Assembly (NCBI GenBank): GCA_049999725.1
Contig: JBNGIS010020169.1
Span: 1 to 64,000, forward strand
DNA: 64,000 nt
Reading direction: 5' to 3'
Source: Haplomitrium mnioides
Taxonomy: Eukaryota; Marchantiophyta; Haplomitriopsida; Calobryales
The translations under genes were made by a program, and so were the position numbers. This document shows, piece after piece, positions 54,614-64,000 of this stretch (position 1 is the first letter of the stretch; each line of letters opens with the position of its first letter). Under the pieces are notes generated by a model. That model had not been told where the DNA came from and ran no database searches. It saw only the letters and a program-made list of their open reading frames with translations.

Positions 54614-55900
54614 CTATCCAAGAGTAGTTCTCAATGAACCTCCTATAGTAGCCTGTGGCTCCTAACAATTCTCTCACTTGTGTGACTGTAGTAGGCCTCA
54701 TAACATCCTTTATAATCTTTACTTTATCCACATCTACAACAATGCCATTTTTAGAGACTCTATGTCCCAACAATGACCCTTTGCTCATTGCAATAAAAAT
54801 CTTTTCAAGGTGCAGTCCTAGCTGTCCCCATTTGCATCTCTCAAAGGTTTTTCTCAAATAACTAAGGTGATCTTTCTTTGATTCATACACACAAAAGTTA
54901 TCTAGAAATATGTCTATAAAGTCTCATAAATACGATTTAAAAATATGGGTCATAGCTCTCTTAAATGTGGTTGGGGCATTACACAGCCCAAAAGGCATCA
55001 CATTATAAGCATAGGTGCCCCAATCTGTAGTAAAGATAGTCTTAGGCCTATCTTCAGAGTGGATGCTCACCTGGTTATAACCAGAGAATCCATCTATTAG
55101 TGGCCTAATTTAATTTCCTGAAATCTTGGCACACTCTAATTTTTCTGTTTTTCTTCATTACTGTCACTATTGGCGACACCACTCACTGTAGGGTACTGAA
55201 TAAATAAAATTTGCAGCCAACAGTTTATCCAACTCTTCCTTCACTAGCAAAGAATGTTTAGGATTCAACCGGTACTGCCTTTGTCTAGCAAGCATGGCTC
55301 CCTCCTCCAAATAAATTTTGTGCTCACAGAGTTTAGTAGGCACTCCCTTTAGGTCTTTATAAGACCAAGCAAACACATCTTGAAATTCTGTCAAGAGAGC
55401 TTTATATATTTTGCTCTCTTCCTCATCCAATTCATTACACAAAAATAACGTCTTTTTAGGATCCTTGAAACTCACTTGAATAGTGTTGTTCTGATGTTCT
55501 CTTACCACATTGTGCATCATGATCTGCTCCAAAATTAGCTTAGGTCATTTCTCACCTTCACTCGAAAATAACGAGAACACATCCAAGTCACCTACTTTTT
55601 TCTCACGGCATATACTCCACTTGATAAACTCTTCATCACTCCAGCCAGGAAAAGTGGGATTATATACACCCAACTCCTTGCAATATTCTTCAGCCAAGTG
55701 AGCAATTGGTGTATCATTCTCTTGTAACCACAATTCTGGATTTTGATCAACTTCTTCTTCTGACTCTAATACAGATCCATCATAAATTATAGACTGGTTT
55801 GAGGTATATTCCTCTACTGTATGAGTCTCTCCCTGATATGGAGGTTCTCCCCAAGATATCTAGTTTTGTCTTGGGGTTGGTTCCAAACCTAATCTCTCTC
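54501..55900 (-). pseudogene. Gypsy reverse transcriptase (Athila/Tat type), broken
   Basis: Minus frame 55532-55167 has the RT approach (KIYKALLTEFQDVFAWSYKDL, then LLAANFIYSVPYSEW). A frameshift leads to VSPIVTVMKKNRKIRVC, followed by a badly damaged palm region around 55130-54900. Frame 54890-54501 restores the end of RT (SLLGHRVSKNGIVVD, RELLGATGYYRRFIENYS). The catalytic xxDD box is not readable in this copy. Confidence 0.85.
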
Positions 55901-55905
55901 TTTCC

Positions 55906-56196
55906 TCAATCTTCCACTGCTTTGGCTTGATACAACCAAGGTTGTGCCAATAATATAGGGTATGTTGATTTTGATTCAAGGTTTATGACTATATAATCCA
56001 GAATAAACTCCATCCCTCCAATCACAATCTTTACTCCCTTTAAAACTCCTTTAGGGATCAGCCTTCTCTGATCTACCAATCTCAATACTTGAGGAGTTTT
56101 ATCCATATGGTTGAACCCTTGTGCTTCCATGGTTTCCAGCACCATAATATTCTTCCCTAAACCTCCATCAATTGGTACATTTTTCACGTTAAACAT
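55906..56196 (-). pseudogene. Gypsy protease region, cut at its N-terminal side
   Basis: The minus frame reads NVKNVPIDGGLGKNIM, the IDGGSGxNIM form of the active-site block found in Athila/Tat proteases, then KGVKIVIGGMEFILDYIV and YPILLAQPWL. Its 5' continuation (gag side) resumes only at ~60800, after the 4.6-kb insertion. Confidence 0.8.
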
Positions 56197-56368
56197 CCGC
56201 TACTTTGAACCAGGAACAGGCTACTCAGAACATGAACCTTTTTTTGGGAAAAATTGTGATTTTTCATATCAAAAAACATCAAAAACGAGGAAAATTTTGA
56301 AATACAAAAAGTACATGAGTTTTTGGGGATTGTTTTTGGTCATTTCAGCAACCATAATAGAGCAAAAG

Positions 56369-56768
56369 NNNNNNNNNNNNNNNNNNNNNNNNNNNNNNNN
56401 NNNNNNNNNNNNNNNNNNNNNNNNNNNNNNNNNNNNNNNNNNNNNNNNNNNNNNNNNNNNNNNNNNNNNNNNNNNNNNNNNNNNNNNNNNNNNNNNNNNN
56501 NNNNNNNNNNNNNNNNNNNNNNNNNNNNNNNNNNNNNNNNNNNNNNNNNNNNNNNNNNNNNNNNNNNNNNNNNNNNNNNNNNNNNNNNNNNNNNNNNNNN
56601 NNNNNNNNNNNNNNNNNNNNNNNNNNNNNNNNNNNNNNNNNNNNNNNNNNNNNNNNNNNNNNNNNNNNNNNNNNNNNNNNNNNNNNNNNNNNNNNNNNNN
56701 NNNNNNNNNNNNNNNNNNNNNNNNNNNNNNNNNNNNNNNNNNNNNNNNNNNNNNNNNNNNNNNNNNNN
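56369..56768. other. Assembly gap, 400 N
   Basis: It lies just inside the left end of the inverted-repeat element. Confidence 0.99.
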
Positions 56769-57029
56769 CTAAGGAGATTGCATTAAGACTGTAAACAAGA
56801 AACGTGTTCAAGTTTTAGACTTGATTCAAGCAAACAAAGGTCTCAAGATCTACGAAAGAGTCTAGAACCTGTGTACAAACAAAGTTGTAAGCGGTTGTCT
56901 TTGTACGAAGAAGCTTAAGGGTTATGCAGGAGAAGTAGAACTTTTGGAAGGCGTGGACTTCCGAGCCAATGTCTATGCACGCATAGGAATCCGAACTCAC
57001 AACCACAACATTCTTAAAGAAAGCTTGAG

Positions 57030-59170
57030 AAGAAGCTAGGTTTTAGGTTCCGTAGAAGAGTTTTTATACATTGTAAGTTTCGCTTGAAAATCAAAGTCTA
57101 TGCGCGCATAGGGTCCACACTTCTACAACCAAGTATAGAGACTGTAAACATTCTATTTTTGCAACAAACTCTACGTATGCAAGGACTTCATAAATCCAAG
57201 CGAGAAAATGTTTTAAGAGAAAAATGGTTTTCCATAACAAATTGGTTGCAAATGTTCCATTTCAAAGACTAATTTTATTTTAGTAAAAGTTTGTAGATGA
57301 GAAATTATAGCTATGTTGAAAATGCAAGCTTTAAGAGGTGTTGTTAAACCCAAATCCATGCAAATCAAAAAGTTCAAATGGTGTGTTTTAAAACTTTTAG
57401 AGAGCCAATTTATTAATAGATATTGTTGAACTAAAACATAGCTGCAAAGATGCAAGCCTTAGGAGCATACCAAAACTATTTTTCATAAATGTAAATGTAC
57501 ATGTTTAGCTTAGTAGTTGTGTGTAAAGCCTACATTGTCAAGGCTTAGCTTTCCTTCCTATGAAATTCTTCTTATCACAAGAAGTTGAATTGAAGTATTC
57601 TGGAGGCTATAACACATGTTGCAGAATTGTCAATGAGTTGAATGATTTATTACAAGAATCCATTTTGAAAGGCAGCAAACACAGTCACTTGCTGCTCATT
57701 CTCCCCAAGAAGATCACCAAAGAGATCCAAGTCTCCTCCAATGTGAAGAACCAAATCTGCAAGTAGTGTTGCTTCATCAAATACTGAGCCTCAAATGTCC
57801 CCAAAAATTTGGGAAGCCTCCCTTTGGTTTGGATGCCATGATTTATAGCTAATCTATTTGGTTTGTGTCTTCCTTGTGTAGAAGATTTGATATTCAGATT
57901 CAAGAGAAGCGTGCCTTGTATTAAAAGATGCACCTCGTTCAAATGGTTGCTGAAAGCTCACTTAGAACAGTTGTGGTATCTTTTGCTTCCACAAATTGAT
58001 CCATTGGCATCACAATTTGCAAGAGGTGGTGGTCTTTTAGCGGATCTATACATGAAATGTTGTCAGTTAGGCTAAGACCATTGATCACAACCCTCCATCT
58101 AAGTTCAGTTGTGTTTTCTTACAGGCACACAAATGGACCATATATCTGCAAAGAACAATGCGGCCCACTAACAATTGAACATTCAATCCCGAGCTCATAA
58201 ACAATAGACTAAAAGTATACCTTACGTGTAGTTCTTAGTCGCGGAAGCAAGGCATCATAAGTCTGTTTAAGGATATACATAAAATATGGCCCTTGTGCTC
58301 ATACAAATGATCTTCCATCCTATTGCCTACTATTTCAGAGGCATTATCAAAGGTTGCAAAGTTGCTTTGTTGTCTGAGAAACATCACGAGTTCATCATCT
58401 ATTGCGAGAAGTTTTTTTCCACTAGTTCTTTGGGCGTGCTCCAAGAAAATACTTTCACTGCAGTTTTCTCATCAAAAAAGTGTTAGAAGAAGCCCAAAGA
58501 GTCGTTGCTTACATTGTGAACAAATGCACTAGAACAAACAATGCAAAATCAATGCAATATTGAAGAATTCCAAGCACGCAGACTCCAGAGAGCCCATGCG
58601 CGCATAGTCTTCCGGTTTATCCGAAAGCCTATGCGCGCATGGGGTCTTGTTTCGTGGCTCTGAGATGGAGAGGGGCAGAAGGAGCGTCGAGGAGAGGGGA
58701 GAAGAGCATTTGCAAAAGATTGTGCAGTGGGATGGCAGTTTCAGTGAGAAATGATAGAGGATGACTTCATAAGCTTATGGCGTTGCATTCAAACAGCGTA
58801 CAAATCATGCTTTGCTTCTCCACATTTCAACTTCAAGCTTAAGTTGCAGTCTGCCATTTGCACATGTTTAGATTCTCCTTGCCAATAGCATACACTATGA
58901 GCTTCAATTTTGCACCTGCAACGATTCTTTGCATTCAGATTTTTTCATTCTATACATATTTCACTTAGGGTCAATTTCGGTGTGGTAACTCTAGATTTTC
59001 TTCTATCATCGAATATGCTCTTAGGCTTTAGCTGATAGACAGTCATTCTTTTTTCTGTTTGGAATCTTTTTTCTTGCAGTTTTTCTTTTTACGTTGGCTT
59101 TCTTGAAGTCAACTGTTTTGTCAATTGATCAGTACAAATTACCTCAATTAGTCACCTCGAAATATATATT
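57030..59170 (+). other. Interior of the insertion, no gene recognised
   Basis: Several tatgcgcgcatag words (57100, 58595, 58630) sit in AT-rich text. Short ORFs at 57560-57766 and 57863-58075 have no family motif. The stretch 58640-58760 is GC-richer with gagaggggagaagag runs. Confidence 0.4.
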
Positions 59171-59184
59171 CGTCTTTGTGCAGG

Positions 59185-60014
59185 TAGAGCAATTGTTGCG
59201 CATGCATTCTGGTTTACGTATTCTCAAAAAATTATGGCAGTTGGTGCAACAACGACGGTGATTGTTCTCAGCTTGAGAAAAAAAAAAAGTCTCTACCTAC
59301 GGACACCAGTACCANNNNNNNNNNNNNNNNNNNNNNNNNNNNNNNNNNNNNNNNNNNNNNNNNNNNNNNNNNNNNNNNNNNNNNNNNNNNNNNNNNNNNN
59401 NNNNNNNNNNNNNNAGATCATTGTTCAGGGCCAGCCCGCATTGGAACTCATCGCCTTGGACGGGTGCTTTATTCTCTTTGTGATTGCCGCTGTATGTCAT
59501 TATTCTACTATTATTTCCATAAACAAATGCAAAGATTGATTAATCTTTCACCCATATATGAAGTAAAGATTTAGTGAGTATTGTATTTGGTTTGTCTTTA
59601 ATGGAGAAAAAAAACATTGTCCACATATTGAATCTAGTGCTCTTTGACTCGCAACTTGCACTTATGCAAGGTCATTTTCCTTTTCTACTCTCAAGTGCTA
59701 ACTATTGTAAGAAACTCAAGGCAAACTTCCCAAACAAAGTCTTTAGTAGTCTAGTAGATGTAGTTGGAGGCGAATCAAATTGCCTAGCCATCTTTGGCAT
59801 TGCTTATGGAACCCAACTTTACATTTGTCTTCCACCTTTTGGAAGCCCACAACTTCATCATATTGAGAATTGCGCATGTCTCCCACTCTCAGCAAACTTG
59901 ACTCTTCTAAATCCAAATGACCAAGTTACTTTCACTAGTGAGCTACTAGTTTATGCATGCATGATCTTCAACAGTCCATGCGCGCATGATCTTCAACAGT
60001 CCATGCGCGCATGA
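59185..60014 (+). pseudogene. Exon-like fragments, weakly DUF247-like
   Basis: An exon-like piece after tttgtgcag (59184) reads VEQLLRMHSGLRILKKLW. After the gap, 59415-59480 reads ALELIALDGCFILFV, and 59574-60014 reads ILNLVLFDSQLALMQ and on into the minisatellite. DUF247 plant proteins have an LDGCFILE block followed ~40-50 residues later by LLLENQIPFF, and the spacing here is similar. The match is short and frames differ between pieces (a gtatgt donor at 59490 could explain one change). It may be a captured host-gene fragment; a chance likeness is possible. Confidence 0.25.
59315..59414. other. Assembly gap, 100 N
   Basis: It interrupts the exon-like segment just after an A-rich run. Confidence 0.99.
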
Positions 60015-60225
60015 TCTTCAACAGTCCATGCGCGCATGATATTCAACAGTCCATGCGCGCATGATCTTCAACAATCCATGCGCGCATGATCTTCAATAGT
60101 TCATGCGCGCATGATCTTCAACAATCCATGCGCGCATGATATTCAACAGTCCATACGTGCATGAGCCTCAACAATCTAAGTGTGCATAAGCTTCAACAAT
60201 GCATGCGTGCATAAGCTCTAGCAGT
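59960..60225 (+). repeat. 25-bp minisatellite, about 10 copies
   Basis: The unit is catgatcttcaacagt plus ccatgcgcg, repeated every 25 bases from 59960. The first eight copies differ by one or two bases. The next copies degrade toward the right (gtgcatgagcctcaac, gtgcataagcttcaac). Each unit junction makes the palindrome catgcgcgcatg. Isolated atgcgcgcat words go on to 60480. Confidence 0.95.
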
Positions 60226-60797
60226 CTTTGCTTGTATAGGATTTAGCTGTCCATGCTCATATTGGCTTTTAGCTAGCATTCTGACTTAGAGTCTATATGT
60301 GCAAGAGCTTCAAAAGCCTATGCACGCATAGGCTTTAGAGTTCTTGTTTAAAGTTCATGCCTACATAGGTTTCAACAACCCTAAACACATAGGCTTTAGG
60401 GTTCTAGTTCAAAGTCCATTCGTACATTGGTTTTAGGGTTTCAACTCAAAGTCCATGCGCGCATAGACATTCATGTTTGATTGAATATATTATTCATGAA
60501 ATGTATATGTTTAATTCAATTTTTGATGAATTTAATGCATTCACACTTGTGTGAAGTTTTAGAAAAATATTTCAAGAATACAAAATGCTTTTTTCTTGAA
60601 ACTTTCATTATACAAAAATGTTTTTAAATGCAATCTTCATGTAAATGGCGCAATTTGTATTTATTAAAAAAACTTTATTTGCAAAACAAATTCACAAACA
60701 TAAAATAGATGTTTTTTTATACCAAATCGCAAAAAATAAAATTTGCGGTTACCAAATGAAACAGGAACTCAGTAGCCATTCCTGGTTCAAAGTAGCG

Positions 60798-63136
60798 ATT
60801 GTTGTTACACCATTTTATCTGAATCTCCACCTTGGGAACTCCATATTCTTGCACCTCCTCTTGAATAGTTCTTGTTGGCAAAAACGATATAAGAACTTAC
60901 ACCTTAGGTAGCCTATACTTTCTTTTCCTTGCGCTGGCCAGCAGTTTTAACTTTTTCCTCTATGGTGCAGACATCCTCAAGATTTGCCCCACTGTTACAT
61001 TGGCTGGCATTCTCTGTACATCCACAGCCACATTATAGTCCAGATCTAGCTCATCCACTTTAACTCCCTCAAAAAGTAAACCAGATCCATCTTTTCTACC
61101 TGGATCTTTCCTCACTTTCTCCTCTTCCATCTCTCTTTTCTTTTCCATTCTATTTTCATGTTCCCTTTTCTCTTGGAGTTCTTTCTGCAGCTCTCTAGAA
61201 ACCTCCTTTGAAATATCCTGAAAATACTTAGGATCATTCCTGTTATACTCTGGATCCTTCTTATTTTCCAAAACAACCTTAAGGGTTCCTCCTTCTACTT
61301 CACTCTAGCTTTGTCTTTTCTTTTCCTTGCTCTTACTCCTAGTTTTCACTTTGAACAAGGCAATCTCCTCAACTAGTTCCTCTACTTGCATCCTCACCTT
61401 TGGTTTAGGTGTTGGTGGCTCGACATATTTCACCATCATCTTTGTCACAAGTGGAGCTGGACATTCAGCTTCAGTGTGTCTAGATTTCTTTCAATTCCCA
61501 TGCAAAGGTATATATCCCACTGGCTTTCTTGCATGAGGGCATGCATTAGCATAATGATCAGGTTCTCCATAGTTATAACACGTTGTAAATCTCCTACCAA
61601 ACTTCACTGGGACTGATTGAGTTTCTGGTGCAGCTGATGGCACCATCGTTTGTTGAATTGCTAGAACATATGACGTTCCTATCATCTGCTGATATTGTAC
61701 CCTCTCCATTGGTCTTCCTCTGTCCTGCACTACCGCATATTTGAGGTACTATACTAACCCAAAATCCATCATTTGGGGTTCTTCCTCAACCCAATAAAGA
61801 GCTTGTACATACATCACGGTAGGAGGAGGATACTTACATTCCTGCTCCATATGATCCTCTTTCTTGCATTGGGTACACCAAACATTATTTCTAAAAGGAG
61901 TAGTGGACCTTCTCTTCCTGGAGCTAGTAGCCTGCTTAATCACCACTTGCTCCATTTTCTTTGTTCGCTCATTCATGTCCTTCTTACCCAAATGACATTC
62001 TCCTTTCTTAACTCTTGTTTTCTTTTTCTCCTCTTCTGAATCTGAAGAGTATCGATAGTGATTCCTCCTCTTCAAAAGAACTAGATTCCTCATCTAAATT
62101 AGAGCTAGAGCTCTCCTGAACCCTCTTGGATTTCTTACTTTTTTTCTTTTTCTTATCTTTTTTTTTTCTTATTTTCCTCTTCACTACTAATGGACTAATA
62201 ATCTTTAAACTTCTCCCCTAGTTCTCGAGTTTCATATTTCTCCAGGGCTCTAATAGCTTCCTCCAAAGTAGTAGCCCCAGCTTGTCTTACATAACGTCCT
62301 TCCTTCTTCGACAATCCCTTCAAGTACCATTCCAAATCCACCATAGGGCTGTTCACAATGCCCAACTTCTGCTGTATGGTTTTAAATCTATGAGAATAAT
62401 TCCTCATTGCCACCTTTTTCTTTTTTTTGATTGAGGTCAGCTTGGTCAAGATCCTTGTTGAATACTCTTCCCCTCTGAACTCTGTCACCAAGGCTGTCCT
62501 CAGATCTGCCCACGTAGGAAAAACTACTCTCAGATTATTGTACCACTCTCTTGCTTTTCTTGAAAACACAGCATCCACTAGTCTTAATCGATCTGCATCT
62601 AAATCTTCTTGGTTAGCTTTGCTGATACCCTAAAACCTCTTCACCCATGTGTCCACATCATCTGTCGATCTTCCCTTGAAAATATGATATTTTAGCTTCG
62701 TTCGATAACTCCAAACATGAGCTGGTTGAGCTATAGCTGATACTGAATATGTTGCTGATGGGAAAAGAGTCACTGATATCACCTCTGTTCTCAAAACAAC
62801 ACTGGGTACTACTGTCACAAGTTGTTGTGAAGCTCCACTCCCTTGATGACTAGTAGGTGTGGTTGAGTTCTTAGAAGAAGAAGAAGAAGAAGGTAGATTT
62901 AATTTAGGGAATGATGTTAACCCGATAACACCCCCAGGAGCAGTAATATCAGTCCACTGAAATTGAGCTAATGGTGGCTGAGGCCCAGAAGGTTGAACTG
63001 CCCCTTCTGTCGGTTCCTTTCCGCTACCAGCAGCTATCACTTCCTTAGACTTCAATTTGAATTCCTCCCGTCGTTCCAGCCTTACTTTTCTTTCTTTTCT
63101 TTGTCTCTCTTTGTCCTCTTCTGAAATTTCAGGCAT
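60798..63136 (-). pseudogene. Gypsy gag (Athila/Tat type), several frames
   Basis: On the minus strand it opens with MPEISEEDKERQRKERKVR (63136), a charged N-terminus. The retrotransposon-gag block follows (AREWYNNLRVVFPTWADL, 62578-62195), then an acidic Lys/Glu-rich part. Two zinc knuckles come next: CTQCKKEDHMEQEC, which is complete, and CYNYGEPDHYANAC, with its second Cys changed to Tyr. A long charged helix follows (EVSRELQKELQEKREHEN, 61271-60960). Stops and frameshifts split it. The frame runs on to the inserted element at 60797, whose other side resumes with protease. Confidence 0.85.
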
Positions 63137-63189
63137 TCACATATCCTTGCTAATGACTACAAAGTAGGTTCTTTTTCTATGAGTTTTCC

Positions 63190-63998
63190 CAAACTGGATT
63201 CACAAAGCTCTACAAAAAACTAACTAACTTCCCTTCTAATCTTCCTTCTAAGCTAACTTTTATTGGCTACTCTTCCTATTAGAACTAACTACTCACATAA
63301 TGTTCTTAAACTACATAACTAACTTCTACTTACTTACACTAACTTATCTCCCTATTAGAACTAACCACTAATGAATGTTCTTATATTAATTTCTACTAAT
63401 TTAACTTCCTATTAGAACTAATACTACAAAATATTCTTGTACTAATTTTCAAACTTTTCGCTAACTCCTACTCCTTAATTTTTGAACTTTTAAAATCTAC
63501 TCGCGTCGATGACCATTTTGAACTTTCTGCCTTTGAACTTTCCAATTCACTGCATCGAACTTCCAAACTTGCCGTAGGTCTATTTCGAACTTTCAAGGGA
63601 TCTTGTTTCGAACTTTGCCAAATCATCCGTCAAACTTTCAGAATCGCCCGCAGCTGATTCGAACTTTCCAGTTCATCTGAGTCAAACTTTCACAAATGCC
63701 CGATGCTTTTCTATAATGGCTGAATTCAAACTTTTTGAATTGCCTGAGGAATTGCTTTGAACTTCTTCCAAATCATCGCCTTCGTGCAACCAGCGTTGAA
63801 TCCTCCTTTCGCCCATCATTTCTGATCCATCAAATTTCCCAGCCTGAGGCAATTTCCTGATCCACCTCTTTGGACTATCACAGACTGCTGTCTTTGGAAC
63901 TCTTGAGGCAATTTCCCGATTCACCTCTTTGGGCTATCACAGACTGCTATCTTTGGAACTCTTGATGCAGCCTGCTTTCGATCTAATCCTTCAGAACA
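63190..63998 (-). mobile_element. LTR (TGTTCTGAAGG family), reverse, truncated
   Basis: On the minus strand it starts TGTTCTGAAGGATTAGATCG at 63998 and parallels 49451-50165 in its whole word order. It contains an extra ~60-bp direct repeat near its start (gcaatttcccgattcacctc and gcaatttcctgatccacctc). It lacks the last ~300 bp of the family. It does not match the LTR at 52757, so it is not the partner LTR of the adjoining gag. Confidence 0.7.
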
Positions 63999-64000
63999 TC

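Larger units (their letters stand above)
56198..60797. mobile_element. 4.6-kb insertion with inverted repeat ends (probable DNA transposon)
   Basis: The left end CGCTACTTTGAACCAGGAA (56198-) and the right end, read on the opposite strand from 60797, are nearly identical for ~36 bp. They stay similar for ~100 bp (shared A/T runs and aaaaaacatc). The element lies exactly between the gag and protease parts of a minus-strand Gypsy element. No clear target duplication is visible (left flank ttaaacatc, right flank attgttgtt). No transposase is recognised; a 400-N gap may hide one. The interior has repeated tatgcgcgcata words near both ends. Confidence 0.5.

Noticed and set aside
59960-60225. CRISPR-like regular repeats
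   Set aside because: The 25-bp units are contiguous with no unique spacers, in a plant nuclear region; this is a minisatellite.

Overview
The window is nuclear DNA from a land plant with a large, transposon-filled genome. It has no bacterial features. It holds spliceosomal introns, Copia and Ty3/Gypsy LTR retrotransposons (two with an initiator-Met tRNA primer-binding site), chromodomain integrases and plant-type L1 LINEs. One divergent host gene with long, repeat-stuffed introns, a retroelement carrying a cytosine-methyltransferase-like domain, and overall decay suggest a non-flowering plant such as a fern or gymnosperm. That taxonomic reading is inference. Five runs of N interrupt the sequence: four of 100 or 400 bases and one of 10 bases.

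1-16.6 kb is a nest of Copia LTRs and pol fragments, LINE pieces and a dispersed repeat (called R530 here; ~300-bp unit, ~230-bp spacer). Its best structure is a minus-strand retroposon at 7622-10521. This has a LINE 5' UTR, an intact 451-codon ORF1 and a LINE 3' end, but no ORF2. It sits inside a Copia RNase H gene between near-identical 17-bp target duplications, and resembles the 'half-L1' (HAL1) type known in mammals. A second, decayed ORF1 copy lies at 13.0-14.7 kb.

16.6-19.4 kb holds the only host gene I can support: the last six exons of NAA15, the auxiliary subunit of the NatA N-terminal acetyltransferase. The splice phases are consistent and it ends at a stop codon. Upstream exons are not visible, so its preceding intron or the window edge lies to the left. 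An R530 array with an assembly gap occupies one intron.

20.5-36.1 kb holds a LINE remnant, a large LTR/leader sequence present again in inverted orientation at 33.2-35.3 kb, a Ty3/Gypsy relic with gag, protease, methyltransferase-like, integrase-tail and PHD-like segments (25.9-29.8 kb) ending in a 126-bp LTR, the 3' half of a chromovirus, and a solo LTR with perfect 5-bp target duplications.

36.1-52 kb holds decayed AT-rich DNA, a complete but mutated chromovirus (39443-45511, LTRs plus CATGT target duplications), a truncated sister copy (47.2-49.4 kb) sharing a conserved leader reading frame, and an LTR inserted into that copy.

52-64 kb is a minus-strand Gypsy element of the Athila/Tat type. 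It is split between gag and protease by a 4.6-kb insertion with inverted repeat ends. The insertion carries a 25-bp minisatellite and exon-like fragments. An unrelated LTR closes the window at 63998.
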